A DNA stretch of 64,000 nt from Microbacterium sp. Gd 4-13. Its GTDB lineage: Bacteria; Actinomycetota; Actinomycetes; Actinomycetales; Microbacteriaceae. The stretch covers positions 186,001 through 250,000 of the forward strand of contig NZ_QEIJ01000003.1 in assembly GCF_003095395.1 (NCBI RefSeq), in the 5' to 3' direction. This document shows, piece after piece, positions 24,931-36,327 of the stretch. The position numbers and the translations under genes are program-made. How positions within the stretch are numbered: position 1 is the stretch's first letter; each line of letters opens with the position of its first letter. The notes beneath the pieces were generated by a model. The model was not told where the DNA came from. It did not search any database and saw nothing but the letters and a program-made list of their open reading frames with translations.

Positions 24931-25300
24931 CGCCCGCGCTCACGCCGCTGCGCCTCGCGCGCTGCGCGCCGCACCGGCCGCGCCAGCCGCGCTGCGCCGA
25001 ATGCGCCACTTTCCGGCGAATGCCCGTAGGAACCTCTGGGGTCGCACGCAGGAATGCGCCACATTCCGCCGCTCCGCAGAGGTGCTCAGCTGCGCCGAGT
25101 GCGCCGCACGCGCGCGCCGCGCCGAATGCGCCACGTCTCGGCGAATGCCCGTAAGAACCTGTGGGGTCGCACGCAGGAATGCGCCACATTCCGCCGCTAA
25201 GCGGAGCGGCCCAGCTGCGCCCGCGTCGAATGCGCCACTTTCCGGCGAAAGCCCGTAGGAATCTGTGGGGTCGCACGCAGGAATGCGCCACATTCCGCCG
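24931..25300. repeat. Three-copy tandem repeat between AAA and YyaL-type genes
   Basis: Three imperfect units begin at 24999, 25124 and 25228 (spacing 125 and 104). Each has GAATGCGCCAC, then GGGGTCGCACGCAGGAATG, then GGAATGCGCCACATTCC (self-pairing), then CCGCT-AAGCGGA. The third copy runs on to about 25325 and supplies the stop codon and last residues of the neighbouring minus-strand gene. No coding sequence is credible here. The stretch 24931-24998 is plain GC-rich spacer. Confidence 0.75.
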
Positions 25301-27145
25301 CTAAGCGGAGGTGCTCAGCTGCGCCGGGTCGGTCACGGGCAGACGGCACACGAAGCCCCGGCAGTCGTAGGCGGTCGGAAGGCCGCCCTGGGCCGTCTTG
25401 GCCTCGAAGAGCGAGAAGCCGTCGGCGGCGAACGCGTCGGCCTGCTCAGACGTGACGACGGCGACGACGTCGGCACGGATGCGGCGTGCCGCCTCGCCGA
25501 GAGCACTCTCCGGGGCGCCGACCACGACGAGCTGCCGGGGCGGTGCCGCCAGCGCGACGGCGACGTCGAGCATCGCTCCGTGCCCGAGCGGCTGTTCCAG
25601 GGCCGTGGGCGCGACGCGGGCGACGAGCGACGCGGCGGCGTCGCGGTAGCGCTCCCCGGCGCCGAGGTGCCAGAGCGCGAGAGCGCCCCCGGCGAAGGCG
25701 GCCGCGGGCGACGGCGATGCCCCGTCGGTGTCGGAGCCGCCGACCGCCATCCCCTGGGCGACCAGCACCGGGTCGCCCCCGCCGGGAACGACGACGCCGC
25801 CGTCGCTCAGGCAGGCATCGACGAGGTCGCGGGCAGCTCCGGCGTAGCGCACCTCTCCGGTCGCCGCGGCGAGGAGGGCCAGCCCGCGAGCGAGCGATCC
25901 GTAGTCCTCGAGGGTGGCGGGCGCACGCGAGACGATCTCGTCGAGCGACGCGCGGCGCAGCATCCCGTCGTCGCCGATATTCGTTTCGAGCACCGCCTCG
26001 GCCGCCCACCGGGCAGCCTCCACCAACCGTGCGCCGGAGTCTCCGAGCGCGACGCCGGAGCGGGCGAGCGCGCCGATCGCGAGGCCGTTCCACGCCGTGA
26101 CGACCTTGCCGTCGAGCGCGGGCGGCTCGAGGCCGACCCGACCATCAGCGTCGCGGGCGTAGTAGCCTCCCTCGTCGCGTCGCCCGTCGATGATCGACTC
26201 GGAGTCTTGCGCGGCGGCGAACCCGCCCGTGGGCTGCTGCAGCACGTCGATGACGAACCGCGCGACATCGGCCGCGATCTCGGGCGCACCCGCGTCGAGG
26301 GCCACCTCGATCAGGCCGGCGTTGTCGGTCAGCATCCGCTCGTAGTGCGGGATGCTCCAGTCCCGACGCGTCGCGTAGCGGAAGAATCCTCCGTCGACCG
26401 GATCGTGCAGGTCGGACGCCGCCATCGCCTCGAGTGCGCGTCGCGCGACCTCGGGGGCCTCGGGCACCGGTAGCGCCGACGCCTGCAAGAACCGCAGCGC
26501 CGGAACGGTCGGGAACTTCGGATTCTCCATGCCGGAACCGGCGGCGAACCCCCCGTAGGCGCGGTCTTCTCTGTCGACGAGGCGACGCGCAGCATCCGCG
26601 AGGTCGTCGAGGGTGGGCAGCCCCGCCGCGTCAGACGCCGCGGACGCCGCCGCCGCGAGGGCGTCGCGCAGGGCCGCTCCGGTGCGCTCGACCTCGTCGC
26701 GGCGCTCGGTCCACGCCTCGCGCACCGCACCGAGCACCTCGCGGAACGCCGGCAGGGGCGGTCGCGGCTCGCCGGGCCAGTAGGTGCCCGCGTAGAAGAC
26801 CCGGCCCTCGGGGGTCGTGAAGACCGTCAGCGGCCAGCCGAGGTGGGGCGTGAAGGCGGATGCGGCGTCGAGGTAGGCGGCGTCGATGTCGGGATGCTCT
26901 TCGCGGTCGACCTTCACCGCGACGAAGCCCTCGTTGATCACGGCGGCGGTCGCGTGATCCTGGAACGACTCCCGCGCCATGACGTGGCACCAGTGGCAGG
27001 TGGCGTACCCGATCGACACCATCACCGGAACGCCCCGCCGCGCCGCCTCGGCGAAGGCCTCGGGCCCCCACGCGAACCACGCGACGGGATTGTCGGCGTG
27101 GGCGCGCAGGTAGGGGCTCGAGGACTCGGCCAGGCGGCTGTTCAG
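25301..27145 (-). CDS. Thioredoxin domain-containing protein (YyaL/DUF255 family)
   Basis: A protein of about 614 residues with an N-terminal thioredoxin-like DUF255 domain ([15 protein letters not shown], then [18 protein letters not shown] with its CxxC) and a C-terminal six-hairpin glycosidase-like domain. Function unknown; family includes B. subtilis YyaL and human SPATA20. Start is a problem: the first ATG, GTG or TTG in frame is GTG 27025, which would remove the conserved [11 protein letters not shown] region. I place it at CTG 27145, giving a product that begins (M)NSRLAES as in relatives. The upstream aldo/keto reductase ends in the same frame at 27161. The C-terminus LSTSA lies in the tandem repeat. 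Confidence 0.85.
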   Translation of the reverse strand: MNSRLAESSSPYLRAHADNPVAWFAWGPEAFAEAARRGVPVMVSIGYATCHWCHVMARESFQDHATAAVINEGFVAVKVDREEHPDIDAAYLDAASAFTPHLGWPLTVFTTPEGRVFYAGTYWPGEPRPPLPAFREVLGAVREAWTERRDEVERTGAALRDALAAAASAASDAAGLPTLDDLADAARRLVDREDRAYGGFAAGSGMENPKFPTVPALRFLQASALPVPEAPEVARRALEAMAASDLHDPVDGGFFRYATRRDWSIPHYERMLTDNAGLIEVALDAGAPEIAADVARFVIDVLQQPTGGFAAAQDSESIIDGRRDEGGYYARDADGRVGLEPPALDGKVVTAWNGLAIGALARSGVALGDSGARLVEAARWAAEAVLETNIGDDGMLRRASLDEIVSRAPATLEDYGSLARGLALLAAATGEVRYAGAARDLVDACLSDGGVVVPGGGDPVLVAQGMAVGGSDTDGASPSPAAAFAGGALALWHLGAGERYRDAAASLVARVAPTALEQPLGHGAMLDVAVALAAPPRQLVVVGAPESALGEAARRIRADVVAVVTSEQADAFAADGFSLFEAKTAQGGLPTAYDCRGFVCRLPVTDPAQLSTSA

Positions 27146-27160
27146 GGCGATGCGTCCGTT

Positions 27161-28006
<846 letters not shown>

Positions 28007-28154
28007 CTAGGGAGCCGCACCGACACGGGGGCGGGCTTGACGCCGTCTCGTCCGAGATGCGGGCAATCGGCCGGGGCGAGGGCTTCGCGCCCCGCACAGC
28101 CCGCGTTCCGGCAGAAAGCCCGCGCGCGGGCGCGCGGATCTACGATGGAAGGCT

Positions 28155-31100
28155 GTGTCTGTGCCTGAACCCGTGATCACGTACCCGCCCGAGCTGCCCG
28201 TCAGCGCCGCGCGGGACGAGATCGCGCGCGCCATCGCCGCCTCGCAGGTCGTGATCGTCGCCGGCGCCACCGGATCGGGCAAGACCACGCAGCTGCCGAA
28301 GATCTGCCTCGAGCTCGGTCGCACGCGCATCGCCCACACCCAGCCCCGCCGCATCGCCGCCCGCACCATCGCCGAGCGCATCGCCGAAGAGCTCCAGGTG
28401 CCGCTGGGCACGACCGTCGGCTACAAGGTGCGCTTCACCGACAAGGTCACCGAAGACACGCGCATCGCGCTGCTGACCGACGGCATCCTCCTCAACGAGA
28501 TCCACCGCGACCGGCTGCTGCGCCGCTACGACACGATCATCATCGACGAGGCCCACGAGCGCTCGCTGAACGTCGACTTCCTGCTGGGGTACCTGCGCCG
28601 CATCCTGCCCGAGCGCCCCGATCTGAAGGTGGTCGTCACCTCGGCGACGATCGATCCCGAGAGCTTCGCGCAGCACTTCGCGGATGCGGCGGGCACCCCC
28701 GCTCCGATCATCGAGGTCTCGGGGCGCACCTACCCGGTCGAGGTACGGTACCGACCTTTGGTACCGGACCCTTCGACAGACACCGACGAGAGCGCGGTCG
28801 CTCCGGCGGCGAAGAAGACGGCGCCCGACGACGACCCCGACGAGATCGGCGGCATCGTCGCGGCGCTGCGCGAACTCGACCGCGAAGCCCCCGGCGACGT
28901 GCTGGTGTTCCTCCCGGGAGAGGCGGAGATCCGGGATGCGGCCGACGCCGTCCGCGGCGCGTACTCGTCCGACGCCTCGCCCACCGAGGTACTCCCCCTC
29001 TACGGGCGGCTGTCGGCGGCCGAGCAGCACCGCGTGTTCGAGCGATCGAAGGTCGCCGGCGTCCGCAGACGCGTCATCCTCTCCACGAACGTGGCCGAGA
29101 CGAGCCTCACCGTCCCCGGCATCCGTTACGTCGTCGACACGGGCACGGCCCGCATCTCGCGCTACAGCGCGCGTTCGAAGGTGCAACGGCTTCCGATCGA
29201 GGCGGTGTCGCAAGCATCCGCCCAGCAGCGATCGGGCCGCGCGGGCCGCACGTCCGACGGCATCGCGATCCGCCTGTACTCGGAGGACGACTTCGACCGT
29301 CGTCCCGAGTTCACCGAACCCGAGATCCTGCGCACCTCTCTCGCCTCCGTCATCCTGCAGATGCTCTCGCTCGGCTTCGGCGACATCTCGGCGTTCCCCT
29401 TTCTCACCCCGCCCGACTCGCGGGGCGTGAAGGCGGCGTTCGACCTGCTGCTCGAACTCGGCGCGATGCGCGCCCCCCGCTCGCGCGACGAGCAGCCGCG
29501 CCTCACCGACATCGGTCGTGAGCTCGCACGGCTCCCCATCGACCCGCGTTTCGCCCGGATGCTCATCGAGGCCCGCCGCGACGGGGTGGAGTCGGAGGTG
29601 CTGGCCATCGTCGCCGGCCTGTCGATCCAGGACGTACGCGAACGCCCCGAGGAGCGGCGCGAGGAGGCCGACCGCCTGCACGCGCGATTCACCGACCCCA
29701 CCAGCGACTTCCTCTCGCTGCTCAACCTCTGGAACCACCTGCAGGAGCAGCAGACCGAGCTCGGATCGAGCGCCTTCCGCCGCCTCTGCCGCGCCGAGCA
29801 TCTCAACTACGTGCGGGTGCGCGAGTGGGCCGACGTGCATCGGCAGCTGCGGTCGCTGCTCGCACCCTCGGGCGATCGACCCCGGAGGCGCAAGAAGGAT
29901 GCTGCGCCCGCGCCGGCGCGCGTCTCGCCTCCGTCCGACGGCGCCGCGGTGGGCGGGCACGAGGCGGGCGATGCGATCCACCGCGCGATCCTCTCCGGCC
30001 TCCTCTCGCACATCGGCCTTCTCGACGTACGCACCGGCAAACCGCCGCAGGACCGCAAGCCCGCCCGCGGCGCGGGAACCCCGCGGGCGGAGTACCTCGG
30101 GGCGCGCGGCGCCCGGTTCGCGATCTTCCCGGGCTCGGGGCTGCGCAAGGCCAAGCCCGCCGCGGTCATGGCGGCCGAGCTCGTCGAGACCTCCCGCCTG
30201 TACGCCCGCACCGTGGCGTCCATCGACCCGGCGTGGGCCGAGTCGCTGGCGGGAGACCTCGCCAAGCGGTCGCTGAGCGAGCCCCACTGGTCCAAGGCCG
30301 CGGGCGCAGCATCCGCCTACGAGAAGGTGACGCTCTTCGGGGTCGAGATCGTGCCGAAGCGTCGGGTGCAGCTCGCACGCTTCGACCGGCCGCTCGCCCG
30401 CGAGATGTTCGTGCGGCACGCCCTCGTCGAGGGCGAGTGGGATGCGTCGATGCTCGACAAGCGGCTGACCGCGTTCCTCCGACGCAACACCGAGCAGCGG
30501 CGGCTGCTGGAGAAGATCGAGGAGCGCGAGCGGCGTCGCGACATCCTCGTCGGCGACGAGGCGATCTTCGCCTTCTACGACGCGCGGCTTCCGGCCGACG
30601 TCTTCGACGTGCGCTCGTTCGAGGCGTGGTGGACCGAGACGTCGTCACGCACCCCGCGGCTGCTCGACGTCACCGAAGCCGACCTCACCGGCGAGGGCGG
30701 GCGCGGCGACGACAAGGGCTTCCCGTCGCGCTGGCGCCAGGGCGACCAGGTGCTCGGCCTGGCCTACCGCTTCGAACCGGGCGCCGATGACGACGGGGTG
30801 ACGGTCGTCGTGCCGCTCGCCCTCCTGGCGTCGCTGCGACCGGTGGGCTTCGACTGGCAGGTACCGGGGCTCCGCGACGAACTCGTCACGTCGCTGCTGC
30901 GGGCGCTGCCGAAGACGATCCGCCGCAACGTGGTTCCCGCGGCCGACTGGGCCGAGCGGTTCGCCGCCGACCTCGCCGGGCGCGGTCCGGAAGACCACGA
31001 CGGACTCCCCGCCGTCTCGCTCGTCGACGCCCTCGCCGCTCTCGTGCAGCGCGTCGCGAACCAACCCGTGACCGCCGCCGACTTCGAGCTCGAGCGCGTC

Positions 31101-32180
31101 TCATCGCACCTTCGCGTGTCGTTCCGCGCCGTCGACGCCCGCGGCCGCACGGTCGGCACCGACCGCGATCTCGCGGCGCTCCAGGGCCGGCTCGCCGACC
31201 GCGCCCGCACGAGCGTCGCCGACACGATCGCCGGGCGCGAGGCGCCGAAGGGCGCCAGGGGCGGCGCGGCGAAGATCGCCGCGGCGAGCCTCGACGGCCG
31301 CGCGGCCGGCTTCCCCGAGCGCTCCGGGCTCACCGCATGGACCTTCGACGACCTGCCGGAGATGGTCGACACGAGGGTGGCGGGCGGCATCGTGCGCGGC
31401 TACCCCGCGATCGTCGACGACGGCGCGTCGGTATCGCTGCGACTGGAGGCGACCGCCGACTCCGCGGCGGCGCTCACCAGGAGCGGGGTGCGACGGATGC
31501 TGCTGCTGGCCGTCGCGTCGCCGGCGACGTACGTGCTCGACCACCTCACCGCCAACGAGAAGCTGACGCTCGCCGCCTCGCCCTACCAGAACGCCAAGGC
31601 CCTCATCGAGGACGCCCGGGTCGCCGTCGTCGACCAGCTGCTCGACCGGCTCGCCCCCGGCCGCGTCGTGCGCACCCGGCAGGAGTTCGAGAGCCTGCGC
31701 GACGCGTTCTCTGCCGCCGTCGTCGACGACACCTTCGCCGCCGTCTCCCTCGCCGCGCGCGTGCTCGCCGCCGCCCGTGAGGTCGATCGGGCAATGAAGG
31801 GGCAGAACTCCCTCACCCTCCTCGGCGCACTCGGCGACGTGCGCGCGCAGCTGTCGGGCCTGGTGTTCCCCGGTTTCGTCTCGCGCATCGGTCTGACGCG
31901 CCTCGCGCACGTGCCGCGGTATCTCGCCGGCGCCCTCGAGCGCGTGAACGCCCTCGCCGACAACGCCGGCCGAGACCGCAGCCGGATGACCGAATTCGAA
32001 CGCGCCGCCGCCCCGTTCCAGGAGGCCGGCGGCAGCATCCCGCTCCCCCTCGATGCCGCCCCGGGGGTCGCACACGCGCGATGGCTGCTCGAGGAGTTGC
32101 GGGTGAGTCTGTTCGCTCAGCGACTGGGCACCGCAGAGCCCGTCTCGCCGCAGCGCATCGCGAAGGCGCTCAAGGCCTGA
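28155..32180 (+). CDS. hrpA: ATP-dependent RNA helicase HrpA (DEAH box)
   Basis: A 1341-residue DEAH-box helicase acting on structured RNA and stalled ribosomes. Motif I GATGSGKTT, Ia TQPRRIAA, II DEAH (IIIDEAHERSL), III TSATI, V STNVAETSLTVPGI, VI QRSGRAGRT, then winged-helix, ratchet, OB-fold and the long C-terminal DUF3418 region. Length is normal for HrpA. A variable linker (about 205-230) carries part of a REP element at 28765. GTG start; a TACGAT box sits 8 nt upstream. Confidence 0.95.
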   Translation: MSVPEPVITYPPELPVSAARDEIARAIAASQVVIVAGATGSGKTTQLPKICLELGRTRIAHTQPRRIAARTIAERIAEELQVPLGTTVGYKVRFTDKVTEDTRIALLTDGILLNEIHRDRLLRRYDTIIIDEAHERSLNVDFLLGYLRRILPERPDLKVVVTSATIDPESFAQHFADAAGTPAPIIEVSGRTYPVEVRYRPLVPDPSTDTDESAVAPAAKKTAPDDDPDEIGGIVAALRELDREAPGDVLVFLPGEAEIRDAADAVRGAYSSDASPTEVLPLYGRLSAAEQHRVFERSKVAGVRRRVILSTNVAETSLTVPGIRYVVDTGTARISRYSARSKVQRLPIEAVSQASAQQRSGRAGRTSDGIAIRLYSEDDFDRRPEFTEPEILRTSLASVILQMLSLGFGDISAFPFLTPPDSRGVKAAFDLLLELGAMRAPRSRDEQPRLTDIGRELARLPIDPRFARMLIEARRDGVESEVLAIVAGLSIQDVRERPEERREEADRLHARFTDPTSDFLSLLNLWNHLQEQQTELGSSAFRRLCRAEHLNYVRVREWADVHRQLRSLLAPSGDRPRRRKKDAAPAPARVSPPSDGAAVGGHEAGDAIHRAILSGLLSHIGLLDVRTGKPPQDRKPARGAGTPRAEYLGARGARFAIFPGSGLRKAKPAAVMAAELVETSRLYARTVASIDPAWAESLAGDLAKRSLSEPHWSKAAGAASAYEKVTLFGVEIVPKRRVQLARFDRPLAREMFVRHALVEGEWDASMLDKRLTAFLRRNTEQRRLLEKIEERERRRDILVGDEAIFAFYDARLPADVFDVRSFEAWWTETSSRTPRLLDVTEADLTGEGGRGDDKGFPSRWRQGDQVLGLAYRFEPGADDDGVTVVVPLALLASLRPVGFDWQVPGLRDELVTSLLRALPKTIRRNVVPAADWAERFAADLAGRGPEDHDGLPAVSLVDALAALVQRVANQPVTAADFELERVSSHLRVSFRAVDARGRTVGTDRDLAALQGRLADRARTSVADTIAGREAPKGARGGAAKIAAASLDGRAAGFPERSGLTAWTFDDLPEMVDTRVAGGIVRGYPAIVDDGASVSLRLEATADSAAALTRSGVRRMLLLAVASPATYVLDHLTANEKLTLAASPYQNAKALIEDARVAVVDQLLDRLAPGRVVRTRQEFESLRDAFSAAVVDDTFAAVSLAARVLAAAREVDRAMKGQNSLTLLGALGDVRAQLSGLVFPGFVSRIGLTRLAHVPRYLAGALERVNALADNAGRDRSRMTEFERAAAPFQEAGGSIPLPLDAAPGVAHARWLLEELRVSLFAQRLGTAEPVSPQRIAKALKA

Positions 32181-32195
32181 ACGCTGCGGTTCCGG

Positions 32196-32274
32196 GCGTA
32201 GGAGATGGCGTCGGCGTAGGCCGATTCGGCCCGCAAGCTCCTACCGCCGCGCCACTTCCTGCGTCGGGAACGCC
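32196..32274. repeat. Intergenic palindromic repeat, copy 2
   Basis: Related to 10503-10573: both hold CGTAGGAGATGGCG, GGCGTAGG-CGATTCG and end CCT(A/G)CGTCGGGAAC. Arms pair less well here. It follows hrpA by about 15 nt and may act as its terminator. Confidence 0.65.
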
Positions 32275-32294
32275 CCGCACGGGAGGATGAGGGA

Positions 32295-33353
32295 ATGGAC
32301 GCCACCGAACGCAACGCGCGCGCCGCCTTCGCCGAGCGCGCGATCCTCGCCCGGTACCTCGGCGGGGTCCCCGGCATCGCGTGGGGGCGCTCGGCGTGGC
32401 CGCCGATTCCGCTCCGCCGCCGCGGCGGTCCGGCTCGCTGGCATTACTGGTGGAGCGCCCACCTGCTCGACGCGGCGCTCGACGCCGCCGCGCACCGCCC
32501 CACTCGTGCCCGGCGACGACGCGCACGGCGGCTCGTCCGCGGCATCCGGCTGCGCAACGGGGGCACCCTGTCGCGCACGTTCTACGACGACCTGGCCTGG
32601 ATGGGACTCGCCCTCGAACGCGACGACGGCCACCGCCGCGCGACCGAGCGCATCGCCGCGCAGCTCGAGGGGGCGATCGACGTCGCGGTCGGCGCCGTGC
32701 CGTGGGAGGTCGGCAACCCCTTCTTCAACGCACCCGCCAACGGACCCGCGGCGATCCTCTTCGCCCGCACCGGTCGCCGCGACGCCGCCGCGCGGCTGAG
32801 CGACTGGATGGACGAGACCCTCCGCGACCCCTCGAGCGGTCTGATCATCGACGGGGTCGTCATCGAACGCGGCGTCGAGACCCGCCGGGCGACCGAGCTC
32901 TACACCTACTGCCAGGGTGTCGCACTGGGCGCGGCGGCCGCGCTCGCCCACGACGACGCGCGCTTCGCCTCCCGCGCGGCCGCCCTCGTGGGCGCGATCG
33001 CCGCGTGGACCGGGCCGTCGCTCCTCCTCCCCGGCGCGGGAGGCGGCGACCGCGGACTGTTCGCGGGCATCGCGTGCCGCTACGTGGCCGACGCAGCATC
33101 CGTCCCGCAGACGCGGGCGCACGCCGGGGGCCCGGATGCTGCGACGCTCGAGCGGGCCGCCGCATCCGCTCGCTCCCTCGTGATCGCAAACGCCGACGCC
33201 CTCTGGGCGGGGCGCGCCACGATCGACGGGTTGCCGCTCTTCTCGGCCGACGCGACGGTCCCCGCCGACGCCTCACCCGACGCTCCCGAGCGCGACCTGT
33301 CGGTGCAGCTCGGCGCCTGGCTCACGCTCGAAGCCGCGGTCTCGCTCGACTGA
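32295..33353 (+). CDS. Glycoside hydrolase family 76-like protein
   Basis: A 352-residue (alpha/alpha)6-barrel protein like GH76 alpha-1,6-mannanases. The catalytic-type pair of aspartates is visible in TFYDDLAWMGLAL (98-99); other family pieces are WHYWWSAHLLDA and ATELYTYCQGVALGAA. There is no signal peptide, so it acts inside the cell or on imported fragments. Ribosome site GGGAGG 8 nt before the ATG. Substrate is inferred, perhaps mannan-derived given the PMT and PIG-V enzymes. Confidence 0.82.
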   Translation: MDATERNARAAFAERAILARYLGGVPGIAWGRSAWPPIPLRRRGGPARWHYWWSAHLLDAALDAAAHRPTRARRRRARRLVRGIRLRNGGTLSRTFYDDLAWMGLALERDDGHRRATERIAAQLEGAIDVAVGAVPWEVGNPFFNAPANGPAAILFARTGRRDAAARLSDWMDETLRDPSSGLIIDGVVIERGVETRRATELYTYCQGVALGAAAALAHDDARFASRAAALVGAIAAWTGPSLLLPGAGGGDRGLFAGIACRYVADAASVPQTRAHAGGPDAATLERAAASARSLVIANADALWAGRATIDGLPLFSADATVPADASPDAPERDLSVQLGAWLTLEAAVSLD

Positions 33354-33426
33354 CCGCGAGACACGACCCGACCGACGACCCGGTCAGAGGGTCGCGGTCT
33401 CGGCGCGAAGAACGGGTCTCGCGGTC
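33352..33426. repeat. Inverted repeat GACCGCGAGAC, copy 1
   Basis: GACCGCGAGAC (33352-33362) and its exact complement (33416-33426), with a further partial copy near 33391. A second copy of the same element is at 48651-48727. Both follow or flank gene ends. Confidence 0.65.
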
Positions 33427-33445
33427 AGGATGCTGCGCGGACGCA

Positions 33446-33479
33446 CGAACGCCCCGCCCGGAGCGGGGCGGGGCGTTCG
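33446..33479. terminator. Strong bidirectional terminator
   Basis: Perfect 14-bp stem CGAACGCCCCGCCC with complement and a 6-nt loop, between the GH76-like gene and the end of the sugar-transport operon. Confidence 0.8.
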
Positions 33480-33492
33480 GTGCGCGCGAGGG

Positions 33493-34713
33493 TCAGTTGC
33501 CCGAGCGGCGCTTGTTGTAGACGTCGAACGCGACGGCGAGGAGGAGCACGAGGCCCTTCACGGCCTGCTGCCACTCGATGCCGATACCCATGATCGACAT
33601 ACCGTTGTTGAGCACACCGATGATGAGACCACCGATGATCGCGCCGCCGATGGTTCCGACGCCGCCCTGCACCGCCGCTCCACCGATGAAGGCCGCCGAG
33701 ATCGCCTCGAGCTCGAAGCCGTCACCCGCCTTCGGACCGGCGAGGTTCAGACGCGCGGTGAAGATGAGTCCCGCGAGAGCTGCGAGGAAGCCCATGTTCA
33801 CGAAGAGCCAGAAGTCGACCCGGCGGGTCTTGATGCCCGACAGCTCGGCCGCGTGACGGTTGCCGCCGATCGCGTAGATGTGACGACCGAACACCGTGCG
33901 GTTCATCACGATGCCGTAGACCATCACGAGAATCGCGAGGATGATCAGCGTGACGGGCACGCCCTTGTAGCCGGCGAGCGAGTAGACGAAGAAGCCGATC
34001 GCCGCCGAGATCAGCACGAGCTTGATGATGAACCACACGATGGGCTCGACGTCCTGACCGTACTTGCGACGTCCCGCGCGGGTGCGCACCTGCTGCACGA
34101 CGAGGGCGATCACGACGACCGCGCCGACCGCGAGGGTGAAGATGTCTGGTTCGCTCTCACCGAAGACGCCCGCGAGGAACCCATTGCCTAGGGCACGGTA
34201 CTCATCGGGGAACGAACCGATGTTCGCGTTGCCGAGCACGACGAGGGCCAGGCCTCGGAAGATGAGCATGCCCGCCAGGGTCACGATGAAGGCGGGGATG
34301 CCGACGAAGGCGATCCAGAACCCCTGCCACGCGCCCACCAGGGCGCCGATCGCGAGGGACAGGATGACAGCCAGCCACCAGGGCATCCCCATCTTCACCG
34401 CGAAGACGCCCGAGATGGCTCCGACGAAGGCGGCGACCGAACCGACCGAGAGGTCGATGTGGCCGGCGATGATGACCATCACCATGCCGATGGCGAGCAC
34501 CAGGATGTACCCGTTCTGCACCACCAGGTTGGAGATGTTCTGCGGACGCAGGAGGATGCCGTTCGTCAGGATCGTGAACAGCACCACGACCGCGATGAGG
34601 GCGATGAAGATGCCGTTGCGGCCCAGGTCGGTGAGGATATGCGTGAACCAGCGCGTGAACTTGTTGTCCGGCGGATTGATCTGCGCCCCGACGGCTTCGG
34701 TGTTGTTGGTCAT
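33493..34713 (-). CDS. mmsB: Multiple monosaccharide ABC transporter permease
   Basis: Inner-membrane permease of the CUT2 (ribose/xylose/arabinose) class, 406 residues, about ten spans. Family marks: HIDLSVGSVAAFVGAISG, IPAFIVTLAGMLIFRGL, VFGRHIYAIGGNRHAAELSGI (the coupling helix contacting the ATPase) and FIGGAAVQGGVGTIGGA. The long linker near 200-230 matches the MmsB/GguB subclass. Last gene of the operon, 20 nt after mmsA with ribosome site AGGAG. Confidence 0.95.
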   Translation of the reverse strand: MTNNTEAVGAQINPPDNKFTRWFTHILTDLGRNGIFIALIAVVVLFTILTNGILLRPQNISNLVVQNGYILVLAIGMVMVIIAGHIDLSVGSVAAFVGAISGVFAVKMGMPWWLAVILSLAIGALVGAWQGFWIAFVGIPAFIVTLAGMLIFRGLALVVLGNANIGSFPDEYRALGNGFLAGVFGESEPDIFTLAVGAVVVIALVVQQVRTRAGRRKYGQDVEPIVWFIIKLVLISAAIGFFVYSLAGYKGVPVTLIILAILVMVYGIVMNRTVFGRHIYAIGGNRHAAELSGIKTRRVDFWLFVNMGFLAALAGLIFTARLNLAGPKAGDGFELEAISAAFIGGAAVQGGVGTIGGAIIGGLIIGVLNNGMSIMGIGIEWQQAVKGLVLLLAVAFDVYNKRRSGN

Positions 34714-34733
34714 GTCGTGCTCCTGTGGCCGCG

Positions 34734-36260
34734 TCAGCGCGGATTCTCGATGGTCATGAGCTTGAGGACGGATTCGGGTGTCGCCTCGGCGATCGGCAGC
34801 TCGCCCGTGATCCGCCCCTCCGACAGCGCGTAGACGCGGTCGGAGATGCCGAGCAGCTCCGGCAGCTCGGAGGAGATCACGATGATCCCCTTGCCGGATG
34901 CTGCGAGCCGGTTGATGATCGTGTAGATCTCGTACTTCGCACCGACGTCGATGCCGCGGGTGGGCTCATCCAGGATGAGCACCTCGGGGTCGGAGTAGAT
35001 CCACTTCGACAGCACCACCTTCTGCTGGTTGCCGCCGGAGAGCTTCCCGGTCTTGACCAGCACGTTCGGTGCCTTGATGTTCAGGTCGCGGCGGTACTCG
35101 TTCGCGACCTTGAACTCCTCGTTGTCGTTGACGAGACCGGCCTTCTCGAGCTTCTTGAGCGAGGCCATCGACACGTTGCGCTTGATGTCTTCGATCAGGT
35201 TGAGCCCGAAGGTCTTGCGGTCCTCCGTGGCGTAGGCCAGGCCGTTGTCGATCGCCTCGGCGACCGTGCGGGTCTTGATCTCCTTGCCGCGCATGAACAC
35301 CTTGCCGCTGATGCGCGTGCCGTAGCTGCGGCCGAACAGGCTCATCGCGAACTCGGTGCGTCCGGCTCCCATGAGGCCGGCGATGCCGACGATCTCACCG
35401 GCGCGCACATTGATCGACACGTTGTCGACCATGACGCGCGTGGGGTCCTGGGGGTGGTGAGCCGTCCAGTCCTCGACGCGGAGAAGCTCTTCGCCGATCT
35501 GCGGCTCGTGGTCGGGGTAGCGGTGCTCCAGATCGCGACCGACCATGTCCTTGATGATGCGGTCCTCGGTGACGTCGCCCTGGGAGATCGTCTCGATCGT
35601 CTTGCCGTCGCGGATGACCGTGACGGCGTCGGCGACGCGCTTGATCTCGTTCAGCTTGTGACTGATGATGATCGACGTCACGCCCTCCGTCTTGAGCTGG
35701 AGGATGAGGTCGAGCAGGTGGGCGGAGTCCTCGTCGTTCAATGCCGCTGTCGGCTCGTCGAGGATGAGGAGCTTGACCTCTTTCGACAGCGCCTTGGCGA
35801 TCTCGACCAGCTGCTGCTTGCCGACCCCGATCTGGTTGATCTTCGTCGTCGGGTTGTCGCGAAGCCCGACGCGCTTGAGCAGCGCGGCGGCTTCGAAGTT
35901 CGTCTTGTTCCAGTCGATGAGTCCGCCGGACGCGCGCTCGTTGTTGAGGAAGATGTTCTCGGCGATCGACAGGTACGGGCTCAGCGCCAGCTCCTGGTGG
36001 ATGATGACGATGCCCTTCGCCTCGCTGTCGCGGAGGTTCTTGAACGCCACCTCCTCGCCCTCGAACACAATCGCGCCCTCGTAGGTGCCGTGCGGGTAGA
36101 CACCCGAGAGCACCTTCATCAGGGTCGACTTCCCCGCGCCGTTCTCGCCGCAGATCGCGTGGACCTCGCCACGGGCGACACCCAGCGTCACGTTCGAGAG
36201 CGCTTTCACTCCCGGGAACGTCTTGGTGATCCCGCGCATCTCCAGAATGTTGTCGGCCAT
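34734..36260 (-). CDS. mmsA: Multiple monosaccharide ABC transporter ATP-binding protein
   Basis: Double-cassette ATPase of CUT2 importers, 508 residues. Cassette 1: Walker [10 protein letters not shown], Walker [12 protein letters not shown]. Cassette 2 has the family's altered Walker A (GLMGAGRTE), signature LSGGNQQKV and [13 protein letters not shown]. Two such halves make the protein sufficient on its own. Ribosome site GGAGAGGAGAG upstream; a strong hairpin lies between it and the binding-protein gene. Confidence 0.96.
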   Translation of the reverse strand: MADNILEMRGITKTFPGVKALSNVTLGVARGEVHAICGENGAGKSTLMKVLSGVYPHGTYEGAIVFEGEEVAFKNLRDSEAKGIVIIHQELALSPYLSIAENIFLNNERASGGLIDWNKTNFEAAALLKRVGLRDNPTTKINQIGVGKQQLVEIAKALSKEVKLLILDEPTAALNDEDSAHLLDLILQLKTEGVTSIIISHKLNEIKRVADAVTVIRDGKTIETISQGDVTEDRIIKDMVGRDLEHRYPDHEPQIGEELLRVEDWTAHHPQDPTRVMVDNVSINVRAGEIVGIAGLMGAGRTEFAMSLFGRSYGTRISGKVFMRGKEIKTRTVAEAIDNGLAYATEDRKTFGLNLIEDIKRNVSMASLKKLEKAGLVNDNEEFKVANEYRRDLNIKAPNVLVKTGKLSGGNQQKVVLSKWIYSDPEVLILDEPTRGIDVGAKYEIYTIINRLAASGKGIIVISSELPELLGISDRVYALSEGRITGELPIAEATPESVLKLMTIENPR

Positions 36261-36283
36261 GCTGTCTCTCCTCTCCCCAGACA

Positions 36284-36311
36284 GGGCCGGGCGGCTCTCG
36301 CCACCCGGCCC
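36284..36311 (-). promoter_or_regulatory. Intercistronic hairpin between binding protein and ATPase genes
   Basis: Arms GGGCCGGGTGGC and GCCGCCCGGCCC with loop GAGA, in the minus-strand transcript, no T-run. Such a structure usually protects the upstream message so that binding protein exceeds transporter; here that is inference. Confidence 0.6.
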
Positions 36312-36327
36312 GTCGTTTCTTCGGGTG

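Noticed and set aside
24999..25325. Tandem repeats as a CRISPR array
   Set aside because: Only three units of over 100 nt, imperfect, no short constant repeat with variable spacers, no cas genes.
28765..28782. Full REP copy in hrpA
   Set aside because: Only about 15 nt match; reported as a trace, not as an element.
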